DNA from: Vulcanimicrobiia bacterium
GTDB lineage: Bacteria; Eremiobacterota; Eremiobacteria; Baltobacterales; Baltobacteraceae
DNA: 33,083 nt
Direction: 5' to 3'
Assembly: GCA_024281135.1 (NCBI GenBank)
Contig: JAMXLG010000150.1
Span: 1-33,083 of the forward strand
The position numbers and the translations under genes are program-made. Numbering within the stretch: the stretch's first letter is position 1; every line of letters starts with the position of its first letter. Below the pieces are notes generated by a model. That model saw only the letters and a program-made list of their open reading frames with translations. It ran no database searches and was not told where the DNA came from. Below are positions 1 through 8,745 of this stretch, piece by piece.

Positions 1-22
1 GCTCGGACGTAGAAGTCCGGGC
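1..22 (-). terminator. Possible terminator hairpin, cut by window edge
   Basis: Positions 1-8 and 15-22 form an 8-bp stem with one G-T wobble around a 6-base loop. It lies just downstream of the minus-strand gene that ends at 31. Any minus-strand U-tract would fall outside the window, so the call is tentative. On the plus strand a T-rich stretch follows (about 24-30). Confidence 0.3.
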
Positions 23-30
23 CTCTTTTC

Positions 31-396
31 TTAGTGCGGGATCGTAATCGTCGGAATGTTGCTTATGTTCCAGAACGGTATGGTGACCGTGCGTCCGTCT
101 GTGTACACCGCCTTAATTTCGTAACAACATTGCGGTGCGGCGGGAATTGCAACCGTCTGCGTGACGCCGGGATACAGTGGCTGGTTCAGTACGTTGATAT
201 TCGATGGTGCGTTTTGCAAAGGTGAGACGGTTACTCGAACGATCCCAGGCTGCCCGACATTTGTGACGGTAACCTGCTGCGGGACCGGCGGCATTATCGG
301 CGCCGGTGCGGGTATTGGATCCGCCAAGCCGTTTAGTGGCGCCAAAACCGCGATTGCGAGTGTGACTGAGACAAGGGCGGTGCGAAGCATGTCCAT
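31..396 (-). CDS. Small secreted protein of unknown function
   Basis: The 121-residue product starts with a typical Sec signal peptide: positive residue at R5, a hydrophobic core at about 6-20 and a probable cleavage near LADP (24-27). The mature part is rich in Pro, Val, Thr and Ile, has a Cys-Cys pair near residue 90 and looks all-beta. I do not recognise the family. An AGAGGTAG stretch precedes the start. A second in-frame ATG two codons later (at 390) is an equally good start. The gene lies 25 bases after the rhodanese gene on the same strand and may share its transcript. Export to the periplasm or cell surface is an inference from the signal peptide. Confidence 0.6.
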   Translation of the reverse strand: MDMLRTALVSVTLAIAVLAPLNGLADPIPAPAPIMPPVPQQVTVTNVGQPGIVRVTVSPLQNAPSNINVLNQPLYPGVTQTVAIPAAPQCCYEIKAVYTDGRTVTIPFWNISNIPTITIPH

Positions 397-421
397 CTAC
401 CTCTACAACCATGGTACACCG

Positions 422-721
422 CTAACGTGTTTCCGTCGGCAGCCCTGCTTCTTTCCAGGCCTTGTATCCACCATCGAGCGCAATCGCATCGTACCCTCGC
501 TCGCGTAACTGTGCAGCGATACGGCTGCACGAGTTTCCGCTGCCGCAATAGAGCACGACGCGTTCGTCTTTGTCGAACGGCACGTCACCCGAGGCCATCT
601 GCTCGCCGTCGTAGCGCTCCGAGCCGGGAATCTGTTGCTCGTCGGGCGCTCTGCGAATATCGAAGATGCGCAGCGACGTGTCGCGTGCCAACGTGTAGGG
701 GTCGATCTTACCTTCGCTCAT
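422..721 (-). CDS. Rhodanese-like sulfurtransferase domain protein
   Basis: A single-domain rhodanese of 99 residues. The active-site loop is CGSGNS followed by C-S-R, with the putative persulfide-forming cysteine at C59, after the strand RVVLY. An aspartate in the FDIR motif (residues 20-23) and the C-terminal DGGYKAWKEAGLP segment are typical of the fold. Such proteins usually carry sulfane sulfur for thiosulfate or persulfide chemistry; the actual substrate cannot be read from sequence. There is no signal peptide, so it is probably cytoplasmic. The start is only about 25 bases downstream of a strong terminator hairpin (746-771), leaving little room for a private promoter. A weak GGAA lies just before the ATG. 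Confidence 0.85.
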   Translation of the reverse strand: MSEGKIDPYTLARDTSLRIFDIRRAPDEQQIPGSERYDGEQMASGDVPFDKDERVVLYCGSGNSCSRIAAQLRERGYDAIALDGGYKAWKEAGLPTETR

Positions 722-745
722 GCGTTCCGTTTTCGGGGAAAAGAA

Positions 746-771
746 GAAGAGCGCCCTTGCGGACGCTCTTC
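746..771 (-). terminator. Intrinsic terminator after the GDSL hydrolase gene
   Basis: Stem 746-753 pairs perfectly with 764-771 (GAAGAGCG / CGCTCTTC), and two more pairs form after one mismatch around a TTGC loop. On the minus strand the stem is followed by TTCTTCTTTT, a good U-rich tail, and it sits 20 bases after the GDSL stop codon. On the plus strand GTTTTTA follows, so it could work in both directions. Confidence 0.75.
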
Positions 772-790
772 GTTTTTATACGCGAGCGGT

Positions 791-2464
791 TTAATGCTGC
801 GCGTAAGGATCGGGATAGGGAATCGTTCCACCGGATCCCGAGTACTGCGCCAGCACATTGAGCGGCGGAATGTTGAGCGAGTACTTCGCATTGATCGCTT
901 GGATGAACGCCTGAGCTACGAATGCGTATCCCGTATTCGAAGGATGGATACCGTCGAAGCTCAGCAGGCCTCCGCCGAATGCTAGCGTGCAGCACTTGCC
1001 CGGATTGAGCGTGAGTGCTTGCAGCGCGAGCGGATCCTGCGTACAACCCGTGACTTGGCATCCCGTCGCGACGTCGTGGAAGAACGTGTGGATGTCGACG
1101 AGTGGGACCCCCGTCGCTTGTACCGCGGCGTCAATGCCGGTGTTTAGCGTATTGTTGAGCGTTTGGATGTTGTTGGCGAGCGCCGGCGTTACGTATTCCG
1201 AGCCCAGACCGCTCCCTGCTCCGTTCGGATCGAGGTTTGGCTGCTTGCCCGATCCGAGCGCGGTAAGAATCGTGGTCGCGCCGCCGAGCGTAACGTAACC
1301 GTAGCCGTTGTTGATCGCCGAGTTGCCGGTGCCCGGGTTTAACCCGTATGCAGTCGCGACTTGCGCGCGAATAGCGTCGGCTGCCGCGTACGGCACGCCG
1401 CCTTCGAAGAGCACGCATGCGAGAAACGTTTGCACGGAACCAGGTCCGCCGGCGCCACACGATGCCACGCTCGGCAACGGAGCCACGCTCATGTAGAACC
1501 CTGTACCGAGAACGTCCGGCAGATTCGCAACGACGACCTTCGAACCCGCATTTTGCAGCGTCGTAATGATCTTCGTCATGTCTTGCTGGACTTGCGCGGT
1601 ATTACCACCGATGCCGTTAATCGCCGTGAACGCGCCGCCGCTGAACGCGTAGTGCAGCACGTCATTAGCGCCGAGCCACACCGTGGTAAGCGTCGGACGC
1701 AACGAGACCGCCGCGTTGAGCGGAGTGAGCGAAGTCGAGAACGGGAAGCCGGTGAGCACCGAATAGTACGATGCGCTCTCGCTTAAGAGCTCCTGCAGAC
1801 CTATGAGTGCCGGCGGCGCGCCGGGGAACGGCACGCACGTCGGCGACGGCGGTTGATTCATTGCAATCGCTTCATGCATCGTCATGCCGGGAAGGCCCAA
1901 GTTGTGCGCCATCGTCGTCGGATTTTCACGAACGGTTGACAAGACCGTCTGCGGTGCATACGCGGCTTGATTGAACGCGTCGCAACCGCTGCGGCCCGGC
2001 AGGGTCGCAAACGGCGGTCCCTTTGTAATGGACGGGCTCGCCGGAACGATTTGATTACCGAGGCCGGGACCGGCGATCAAAGGTAATACGCTGGAACCCG
2101 GACTTGCAATCTGGATGTACTGCAGTTGCGATGCGCCGTTCATCTGCATCCAGATCTGCGACCAGAAGCCGTTCATCTGAGTCGGCGGAACACCGATTCC
2201 GGTTGCGGCAAACAGGCAGTCGGGAAGCACGCAGAGCGGATTGGGAACCGGCTTGGTTCCAGCCGCGGCAAATCCGCCGAAGACGCCACCGGATTGTTCT
2301 CCCGCGGTGAGGCTGTCGCCGAGCCCGGTGAAGCCGAGCGTCGGGTTTGCCGGACCGGGCGTCGGCACCGGAATGTTGGGCGCTGACCCGCTGTTGCTAC
2401 ACGCCGCTAGAAACGACGCGGCAACAGCTGCGGCGAGAAGGCGTGAGAAAAAATGGAATTTCAT
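791..2464 (-). CDS. GDSL/SGNH-family hydrolase lipoprotein (esterase or lipase)
   Basis: The 557-residue protein begins with a lipoprotein signal peptide and lipobox LAAC (19-22, lipidated Cys22), then a Pro/Gly linker. SGNH blocks are clear: GLGDSLTAG with nucleophile Ser51, LGAND with the oxyanion-hole Asn267, and FDGIHPS with Asp504 and His507 near the C terminus. It is therefore probably a membrane-anchored periplasmic or surface esterase; substrate unknown. It is longer than many family members, with large low-charge insertions between blocks. GGAG sits at good spacing before the ATG. The gene follows the barrel-like gene by only 15 bases, so the two are very likely co-transcribed, and a strong terminator follows. 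Confidence 0.88.
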   Translation of the reverse strand: MKFHFFSRLLAAAVAASFLAACSNSGSAPNIPVPTPGPANPTLGFTGLGDSLTAGEQSGGVFGGFAAAGTKPVPNPLCVLPDCLFAATGIGVPPTQMNGFWSQIWMQMNGASQLQYIQIASPGSSVLPLIAGPGLGNQIVPASPSITKGPPFATLPGRSGCDAFNQAAYAPQTVLSTVRENPTTMAHNLGLPGMTMHEAIAMNQPPSPTCVPFPGAPPALIGLQELLSESASYYSVLTGFPFSTSLTPLNAAVSLRPTLTTVWLGANDVLHYAFSGGAFTAINGIGGNTAQVQQDMTKIITTLQNAGSKVVVANLPDVLGTGFYMSVAPLPSVASCGAGGPGSVQTFLACVLFEGGVPYAAADAIRAQVATAYGLNPGTGNSAINNGYGYVTLGGATTILTALGSGKQPNLDPNGAGSGLGSEYVTPALANNIQTLNNTLNTGIDAAVQATGVPLVDIHTFFHDVATGCQVTGCTQDPLALQALTLNPGKCCTLAFGGGLLSFDGIHPSNTGYAFVAQAFIQAINAKYSLNIPPLNVLAQYSGSGGTIPYPDPYAQH

Positions 2465-2479
2465 GTACTACTCCTCGCC

Positions 2480-3721
2480 TTAGAACGGAATGACGCTCGG
2501 CGAACCGATGCCGTAAGCGAATTGAATTTGCGTCGCCTTGAGACCGCCGATGTTCACCGGACAAGTGCCCGCTGCAGCTTGGCCCAAGTTGTCGCACATG
2601 AGTGAATGCACGCCGTATGCACCTTCGTTCGTCGGTCCGCCGCTGTTGAGCGTGAGTTGGAAGAAGCTGTAGCTGTTGAATTTCCACTGCGCGCCTGCGA
2701 AATAGGCGATCAGGTGCTGCGCATACTGATCGGTCGGAAGATAATCGCGCGAGCTTTGCGGCTCCAAGAAGAAATTGAGCTTCTGATACGGATGATACTC
2801 GACGTAGAGGATCTGGTATATCTGCGCATGATTTTGGATGTTCGCGCCGTTGAGGTGAACGAGCCAGCTCGGCGCCGCCGTGAAGGTTCCGAACATCTTC
2901 GGCGTCTTGAGGAACGGTAGTGTCACCGCGACTGAATAGAGTTGCGCGGTGCGCGTCTTGACGCCGTAGAACGTTGGGCCGTCGGGCGGATTGATCGCGA
3001 ACGGGACGATATCGGCGTTGCCCGCTGACTGCGCGATCTTTGAAACGCGCGCGATATAGGTCGGCGTCACGATGATCGGAAGTTTCTTGCCGCCCGGCAA
3101 TCCGCCGATCAGAAACAGCTTCTCAAGGTTGAACAGGTTGATCGAATCTTTTGTCGCGACGTTGATGTCCGTCGGCGTACAGGTTCCGGTTGGACCCGTC
3201 GTGTTGTCGAGACTCGCGCACCCGATCGGATTTGCAAAGCCACGCAGGTACACCGGCACTTGTCCGGTGTTGAAGCCGACGGGGTAATGTTGCAATTGGT
3301 AGGTCTGCGCGACGAAGCGCGTCGTCGGATTGAAGCCGTAGGCCGCAACGAGATCGACACCGCCCGGCAGCCAGTCGCGTCCGGTCGTGCCGATGTCGCC
3401 CATCGGCCACGCGGTCGTGATATCTGCGGTGTACGTGAAGCCGGTCGGAAGGCCAATTACTGGGCCGACTGGTACCTGTTGAATCGGCGGCACTTGAGCC
3501 ACCTTCGACCCAGAGTCGCTCTTTTGCGTCACTGGCTGGGTCGTCGGGGCTTTCTTTTGCTGCTGAGCATCCATGGCGTTCTTGATGCCGATGTTGGCAC
3601 CCTGAACCACCGACTGGCTCATTGCGTCGCCGACGCCGTCGGCAACGGCAGGCACAGCCTGAAGACCGAACGAGACGGCAATAAGAAGAGCCGCACCTGT
3701 CCGGACGAGGGACTTGAGCAT
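2480..3721 (-). CDS. Secreted protein, possibly an outer-membrane beta-barrel
   Basis: The 413-residue product has a Sec signal peptide (hydrophobic core about 10-24, cleavage near AVADG). A Gln/Lys/Thr-rich stretch at about 50-75 follows, then a long part with many aromatic residues in alternating patterns, such as YSFFQLTLN and IQFAYGIG. The last residue is Phe, a common outer-membrane barrel insertion signal. I do not recognise a named family, so the barrel call is an inference. GGGGAG lies upstream of the ATG. It is the first gene of a two-gene unit with the GDSL lipoprotein; a shared role at the outer membrane, such as handling a lipid or ester substrate, is possible but unproven. Confidence 0.65.
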   Translation of the reverse strand: MLKSLVRTGAALLIAVSFGLQAVPAVADGVGDAMSQSVVQGANIGIKNAMDAQQQKKAPTTQPVTQKSDSGSKVAQVPPIQQVPVGPVIGLPTGFTYTADITTAWPMGDIGTTGRDWLPGGVDLVAAYGFNPTTRFVAQTYQLQHYPVGFNTGQVPVYLRGFANPIGCASLDNTTGPTGTCTPTDINVATKDSINLFNLEKLFLIGGLPGGKKLPIIVTPTYIARVSKIAQSAGNADIVPFAINPPDGPTFYGVKTRTAQLYSVAVTLPFLKTPKMFGTFTAAPSWLVHLNGANIQNHAQIYQILYVEYHPYQKLNFFLEPQSSRDYLPTDQYAQHLIAYFAGAQWKFNSYSFFQLTLNSGGPTNEGAYGVHSLMCDNLGQAAAGTCPVNIGGLKATQIQFAYGIGSPSVIPF

Positions 3722-3821
3722 AGAGTAAAACTCCCCAAACTCGGAGGGCCGGACTATTAAAAGTATCAGATTCCGGTTGAGGGGAGTGTTGGGCTAGCGC
3801 CCGTTAAATCCCTCGTAAGAA

Positions 3822-3849
3822 TCCGCCAAAAGTCGGAACTTCTGGCGGA
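3822..3849 (-). terminator. Hairpin between RND pump gene and barrel-like gene
   Basis: Arms 3822-3833 and 3838-3849 form a 12-bp stem with one mismatch around a CGGA loop. It starts 8 bases after the RND stop codon on the minus strand. The minus-side tail (TTCTTA) is only modestly U-rich; the plus-side tail (CTTTT) is somewhat better. Probably ends the long lpdA-lip-RND transcript. Confidence 0.5.
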
Positions 3850-3856
3850 CTTTTCG

Positions 3857-6800
3857 TTACACGTTGGACGGTACTGGTGCAGGCTCTTCCGGCATCGCGT
3901 AACCATCGAGCAGTTTGCCGTTTCCACCACCGCGATGACCGCGCAGCTCGAAGCCTTTGATGATGACGTAGAGTACCGGAGTGATCGCAAGATTGAGGAA
4001 CGTCGCGAAGAGCATGCCGCCGAAGACGACCGTTCCGAGCGAGTGCCGTGCGGAGCTGCCGGCGCCGGATGCATAGACGAGCGGGAGCATTGCGATCACG
4101 AACGCGATTGACGTCATGAGAATCGGGCGAAGTCGCGTGCGAGCCGCGCGCATCGCCGCCGTAACTACATTTGCGCCGGCGCGGACCTGCTGATTCGCGA
4201 ACTCGACGATCAGAATGGCACTCTTAGCGGCCAAACCGATCAACATGACGTAGCCGACTTGCGCGTACGCGTCTTGAGCGATGGCGGGTTGCGCACCACC
4301 CAAAAGCCACGGGATAAAGTGCAACGGTTCCGGCAACATGAAATAGCCGATGCTGATGATGTTGCGGTAGTTCATGAACAGCAATGCGCCAAGCAGCGCT
4401 GCCGGAACCGCCAGCAACACGATGAGCGGATCGATGAAGCTCTCGTATTGTGCCGCAAGCACCAGGAACACGAAGATGATTCCGAGCGAGAAGATGATGA
4501 TCGTCTGCGATCCCGACTGGACCTCATCCAGAGTCAAGCCTGACCATTCGTAGGAAACACCGGGCGGGTCGACCTTCTTCGCGAGCTTCTGCATCCCGGC
4601 AATTGCCGTACCTGAGCTTGCGCCGGGAGCCACTTGTCCGCTCAGCTCGATGTTGCGGAAGAGATTGTAGTGCGTGATGTTTGGAGAGGTGTTTTCGAGG
4701 CTCGTACTGGCAAGCGCGGCGATTGGCGACAACCCGCCGTTGGTTGACGATCGTACGTAGAGATCTTGAAGATCCGAAAGACGCGAACGATACGGTGCGT
4801 CAGCTTGAACGTAGACGCGATAGGAGCGATTGAGATAATTGAAATCGTTGACGTAGAGCGAGCCGAGATTAACCTGGAGCGTGTTAAAGACGTCGCTAAG
4901 CGAAACGCCGATCGCCTTCGCCTTGTTACGATCGATGTTCATCTCGAGCTGCGGCGAATCGATGCGGTACTGCGTCAAGAGCGAGAACGGCTGCGTCGTG
5001 TTGCCCTGTGGCGCTGCAGCGAGGTATTTCTCCGCAACGCCATAGAGATTGCGAAGTCCGATGTTTCCGCGATCTTCCAGTTCCCAGCTGAAGCCGAGCG
5101 TATCGATACCGAAGATCGGCGGCGGCTGAATACCAAATACGCTTGCCTCGGGAATCTCTTTCGTAAACTTCGGCTGCATCGCGTTCGGACCAACGTAAAG
5201 CATGCCAAGCGGCGATGTCGCGAGCGTCTTGCGCTCTTGCCACGGATCGAGCTGAAGGAACATGATGCCGAGGTTCGGCTGAGCTCCCGTAAAGCTGAAG
5301 CCGCCGACGTCGAACATATCCTTCACGCCCTTCGTACCGCGAACGATCTGCTCGGCTCTGAGCGCGACCTTATGTTCGTTTGCGAGCGACGTGCCTTCGG
5401 GCGCTTGAATGAAGACCATCAAGAAGCCCTGATCTTCAGTCGGAATGAAGCCTTTCGGCGTCTTGACGAAGAGGAATCCGGTCAATGCCAGCGCGCCTGC
5501 GAAAATTGCGACAACGATCCAGCGGCGGCGGAAATAGTGCGGCAACTCCTTGCCGTACCAGTCGCGGAATCCATAGAATCCGCGGTTGAACGCGCCGAAG
5601 AAACCTCTCGTTGCCTCGGGTTTGTCGTAGAGCAATAGCGACGAAAGCACGGGAGCTAACGTCAAAGCCGCAAAGAGCGAAATACAGATCGATGCGGTGA
5701 TCGTCAGAGCGAACTGCTTATATAGCAGACCCGTTGTACCCGGGAAGAACGCGACCGGAGTGAAGACCGAAAAAAGCACGAGAGACGATGCGACGACGGC
5801 GCTTTGAATCTCGTCCATCGCCGCCTTTGCGCCCTCGACGCCGCCCATGTGATGCTCTTTCATGTAGCGGGCGATGTTTTCGATAACGACGATCGCGTCG
5901 TCCACGACAAGTCCCGCGGCAAGCGTCAATCCGAAGAGCGTGATCGTGTTGATCGTGAAATCGAAGAGCTTCATCACGAAGAACGTGCCGATCAGCGAGA
6001 TAGGAATCGTCGAGGCCGGGATCAGCGTCGAGCGGCCGCTCTGCAAGAACAAATAGATGACGAGAACGACGAGCAGGATCGACAGGAGAAGCGTGATCAC
6101 GACTTCCCTGATCGATTCTTTCACGAAGAGCGTGGTATCGAAGGCCACCTTGTAGTGCACGTCCGGCGGGAAACTCTTCGAGAGCTCGTCAAGCCGGGAG
6201 CGCACGCCATTTGCTACCGAAAGCGCGTTGGCGGACGGAAGCTGTTGAATACCGAGACCGACGACGTTCTGGTTTCCGTCGAAGCGGATAAAGCTGTTGT
6301 AGTCTTCCGCGCCCAACTCGATTCGCGCAACGTCGCCTAGCTTGGTGAACCCGCCGTCCGGATCCGCGCGAACGATGATGTTCTTAAACTGGTCCGGCGT
6401 CGTCAAGCGACCGACAGCGTTTACGGCAATCGTATACGGCTGGTTCGCGGGCTGCGGTGCGCTGCCGATGCTGCCGGCGGCGACGTTGACGTTTTGTTCT
6501 TGCAGCGCATTGACGACGTCGGTGGTCGCTAGCCCACGCGCTTGAAGTTCATGCGGGTTCAGCCAAATGCGCATCGCGTAGCGGCGTTGGCCGAAGATGA
6601 GGACGCTCGAAACGCCGGGTACGCGCTTGAGGTCGTTGACGATGTTCAGCTCGGCGTAGTTGCTCAAGAAAATCGCGTCGTGCGCGCCGTTATCCGACGT
6701 CAGCGCGAGCGCCATCACGAACGAGCCATTGTTCTTGTTGACGTTTGCGCCGACTTGTTTGACTTCGTTCGGCAGCAATCCGAGTGCAGACTGGACGGCG

Positions 6801-7123
6801 TTTTGCACGTCGGTTGCGGCAATGTCCAGATTCGTACCGAGGTTGAACGTCGCGGTAACCGTCGACTGGCCTTGACTGCTCGTCGAACTGATGTAGCGCA
6901 GACCTTCGACGCCGTTGATGGCGTTCTCGAGTGGAATAGTCACCGCGCTCTCGACGGATTGGGGACTCGCGCCGAGATATGTCGCCGTCACCGTTACGAC
7001 GGGAGGCGTGATCTGCGGATACTGCGAGACCGGCAGAAGCGGGATCGCAACAAGCCCCATGATGATGATGACCACGGAGCAGACGATGGCCATAATTGGC
7101 CGCTTGAGGAAGAACGCCGTCAT
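3857..7123 (-). CDS. RND multidrug efflux permease, HAE1 (AcrB/MexB) family
   Basis: An inner-membrane proton-driven drug exporter of 1088 residues. The N terminus follows the AcrB pattern closely: FFLKRPI, then VSQYPQITPP and the Y-G-A pore-domain region. The proton-relay aspartates are D408 and D409 in GLVVDDAIVVIEN, and the partner lysine is K967 in GLAAKSAILIVEF. The protein is somewhat longer than AcrB. Part of the excess is an insertion of about 30 residues in the C-terminal half, between NYRNI and AYAQVG, just before the K967 helix. AGGAAG sits 6 bases before the ATG. No membrane-fusion protein or TolC-like channel gene adjoins it, so partners must be encoded elsewhere. It follows lipA by 41 bases on the same strand. 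Confidence 0.93.
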   Translation of the reverse strand: MTAFFLKRPIMAIVCSVVIIIMGLVAIPLLPVSQYPQITPPVVTVTATYLGASPQSVESAVTIPLENAINGVEGLRYISSTSSQGQSTVTATFNLGTNLDIAATDVQNAVQSALGLLPNEVKQVGANVNKNNGSFVMALALTSDNGAHDAIFLSNYAELNIVNDLKRVPGVSSVLIFGQRRYAMRIWLNPHELQARGLATTDVVNALQEQNVNVAAGSIGSAPQPANQPYTIAVNAVGRLTTPDQFKNIIVRADPDGGFTKLGDVARIELGAEDYNSFIRFDGNQNVVGLGIQQLPSANALSVANGVRSRLDELSKSFPPDVHYKVAFDTTLFVKESIREVVITLLLSILLVVLVIYLFLQSGRSTLIPASTIPISLIGTFFVMKLFDFTINTITLFGLTLAAGLVVDDAIVVIENIARYMKEHHMGGVEGAKAAMDEIQSAVVASSLVLFSVFTPVAFFPGTTGLLYKQFALTITASICISLFAALTLAPVLSSLLLYDKPEATRGFFGAFNRGFYGFRDWYGKELPHYFRRRWIVVAIFAGALALTGFLFVKTPKGFIPTEDQGFLMVFIQAPEGTSLANEHKVALRAEQIVRGTKGVKDMFDVGGFSFTGAQPNLGIMFLQLDPWQERKTLATSPLGMLYVGPNAMQPKFTKEIPEASVFGIQPPPIFGIDTLGFSWELEDRGNIGLRNLYGVAEKYLAAAPQGNTTQPFSLLTQYRIDSPQLEMNIDRNKAKAIGVSLSDVFNTLQVNLGSLYVNDFNYLNRSYRVYVQADAPYRSRLSDLQDLYVRSSTNGGLSPIAALASTSLENTSPNITHYNLFRNIELSGQVAPGASSGTAIAGMQKLAKKVDPPGVSYEWSGLTLDEVQSGSQTIIIFSLGIIFVFLVLAAQYESFIDPLIVLLAVPAALLGALLFMNYRNIISIGYFMLPEPLHFIPWLLGGAQPAIAQDAYAQVGYVMLIGLAAKSAILIVEFANQQVRAGANVVTAAMRAARTRLRPILMTSIAFVIAMLPLVYASGAGSSARHSLGTVVFGGMLFATFLNLAITPVLYVIIKGFELRGHRGGGNGKLLDGYAMPEEPAPVPSNV

Positions 7124-7164
7124 ATCAACTTCCTAAGGTTCAAAAGAAGAACCCGGGTTGCATC

Positions 7165-8067
7165 TTAAGGCAAAAAAGCTTGCTCCGCGTGGTAGGAAGA
7201 TCGGGATAGCGGGCTGGAGACGACCTGATGAAATCCCTTCCCACGCGCGAGCGCCCCAAGACGCTCGAATTTTTCTGGCGTAACGAACTCCACGACGGCC
7301 AGGTGCTTTTTCGTAGGTTGGAGGTACTGGCCCATCGTGAAAATGTCAATTCCGACGCGACGCGCATCGTCCATCGCGGATTCAATCTCTTCCTCGGTCT
7401 CACCGAGGCCGAGCATCAGCGAGGTCTTCGTGTAGCGTTCGGGTGCCCGATTCTTGGCATGTTCTAAAATTCGCAACGATTGATCGTACGTGGCGCGTTT
7501 ATCCCGCACGTTTGGCGTCAGCCGCCGCACCGTTTCGAGATTGTGCGCGAACACGTCCGGTTTCGCATCCATCACGATGTCTAGCGCATTGAGGTCACCG
7601 CGATAGTCGCCACTCAAGATTTCGACTTTCGATCCGGGTACGCGCTCGTGAATCGCGCGAATCGTGTTCGCGAAAATGAGCGCGCCGCCGTCTGCTAAGT
7701 CGTCCCGGTCAACAGCAGTTAACACGAGGTACTTCCAACCGAGATCCCGCACGGCTTCAGCAACGCGAACGGGCTCCATCCAATCAACAATGCCTTTAGG
7801 ATTTCCCGTCTTCACGTTGCAAAAGCGGCATCCGCGCGTGCACGTGTCGCCGAGAATCATGATCGTCGCTGTGCCGGCGCCCCAGCACTCGGCGAGGTTT
7901 GGACACGCTGCCTCTTTACACACCGTGTTCAGTTGCAATGCGTTGACCTTGGCCTTGACTCGTTCGTAATCGTCGCCCATCGGCAACGAAACACGCAGCC
8001 AGTCAGGTTTGCGCAAATGCTTCGGAGCCGGGGGTGGATTACCAATCAAATCGATGTCAATTGCCAT
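7165..8067 (-). CDS. lipA: Lipoyl synthase
   Basis: A radical-SAM enzyme that inserts two sulfurs into protein-bound octanoyl groups to make lipoyl cofactors. The 300-residue length is normal. Both iron-sulfur motifs are intact: the auxiliary-cluster CKEAACPNLAEC pattern (C-x4-C-x5-C) and the radical-SAM CTRGCRFC pattern (C-x3-C-x2-C). The C-terminal RSSYHA segment, whose Ser ligates the auxiliary cluster, is present. GGGAAG precedes the ATG. Its first 22 bases overlap the end of lipB, so the two are translated from one message, matching their consecutive steps in lipoate assembly. Confidence 0.97.
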   Translation of the reverse strand: MAIDIDLIGNPPPAPKHLRKPDWLRVSLPMGDDYERVKAKVNALQLNTVCKEAACPNLAECWGAGTATIMILGDTCTRGCRFCNVKTGNPKGIVDWMEPVRVAEAVRDLGWKYLVLTAVDRDDLADGGALIFANTIRAIHERVPGSKVEILSGDYRGDLNALDIVMDAKPDVFAHNLETVRRLTPNVRDKRATYDQSLRILEHAKNRAPERYTKTSLMLGLGETEEEIESAMDDARRVGIDIFTMGQYLQPTKKHLAVVEFVTPEKFERLGALARGKGFHQVVSSPLSRSSYHAEQAFLP

Positions 8068-8720
8068 GATGCTTCCCGAACGAACTCGACGTCGAAAGCG
8101 CTCGCGAACGCAGATTCGAGCATCGGCTTAACTTCCGCGATGGAGACCGTGCGCTCAATCTCTTTGGAGATCGACGTAATTCCTCGATCCGTCAGTCCAC
8201 AAGGATTGATCAACCGGTCATAGTCGAGCTCGGTTGACACGTTCAGCGCGATTCCGTGTAACGATACCATCTTCTGGACGGCCAGGCCAATCGCGCAAAT
8301 CTGATTGCGGCCAACCCAGACTCCGGCATGCTCCTTCCAGCGTTCTGCGGTGATCCCGTATCCCGCGACCATGTCGATGACGGCGCCCTCGAGCGTCCGC
8401 ACGAGCGGCACGATTTCGCGGAAGCGTTCCATTCGCCGAATCGGATAAACGACCAACTGCCCTGGGCCGTGATACGTGACATCCCCACCCCGCTCGATCT
8501 CTAGGAGATCTACGCCGTGCTGCGACAGAAGTTCCGCGGGGAATAGCACGTTTTCGCGCTTAGCCGTGCGGCCCAGCGTTACAACCGGCGTGTGCTCGAC
8601 GAGAATCCAGGTGTCAGGCGCTTCGCCGGCGGCGACCGCCTCGTGAATCGAATGCTGCAGATCCCACACCTCGCGGTATGGGCGCAGTCCTAAATCGACC
8701 AGCCTAGCCTGTGATTTCAT
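8046..8720 (-). CDS. lipB: Octanoyltransferase with a changed active-site residue
   Basis: Transfers octanoate from acyl carrier protein to lipoyl domains, the step before LipA. The 224-residue protein has the family blocks RGGDVTYHGPGQ (78-89), SLHGIALNV (153-161) and INPCG with the nucleophile at C174. Aligned by eye with E. coli LipB, the spacing between C174 and the catalytic-lysine position is the same (34 residues), but residue 140 is Gln (codon CAG in NQICAIG) where E. coli has Lys135. A Lys occurs at 150, ten residues later. Octanoyl transfer is still the best call because all other blocks are kept. A weak GAAG precedes the ATG. A large structured repeat lies upstream. Confidence 0.93.
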   Translation of the reverse strand: MKSQARLVDLGLRPYREVWDLQHSIHEAVAAGEAPDTWILVEHTPVVTLGRTAKRENVLFPAELLSQHGVDLLEIERGGDVTYHGPGQLVVYPIRRMERFREIVPLVRTLEGAVIDMVAGYGITAERWKEHAGVWVGRNQICAIGLAVQKMVSLHGIALNVSTELDYDRLINPCGLTDRGITSISKEIERTVSIAEVKPMLESAFASAFDVEFVREASWQLTSI

Positions 8721-8745
8721 TTTTCTTCATAACGCTTGTATAGAG

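Noticed and set aside
4766..5638. 290-codon plus-strand frame inside the RND gene
   Set aside because: Entirely antisense to a full-length AcrB-like gene; composition (Arg, Glu, Asp) is typical of a shadow frame.
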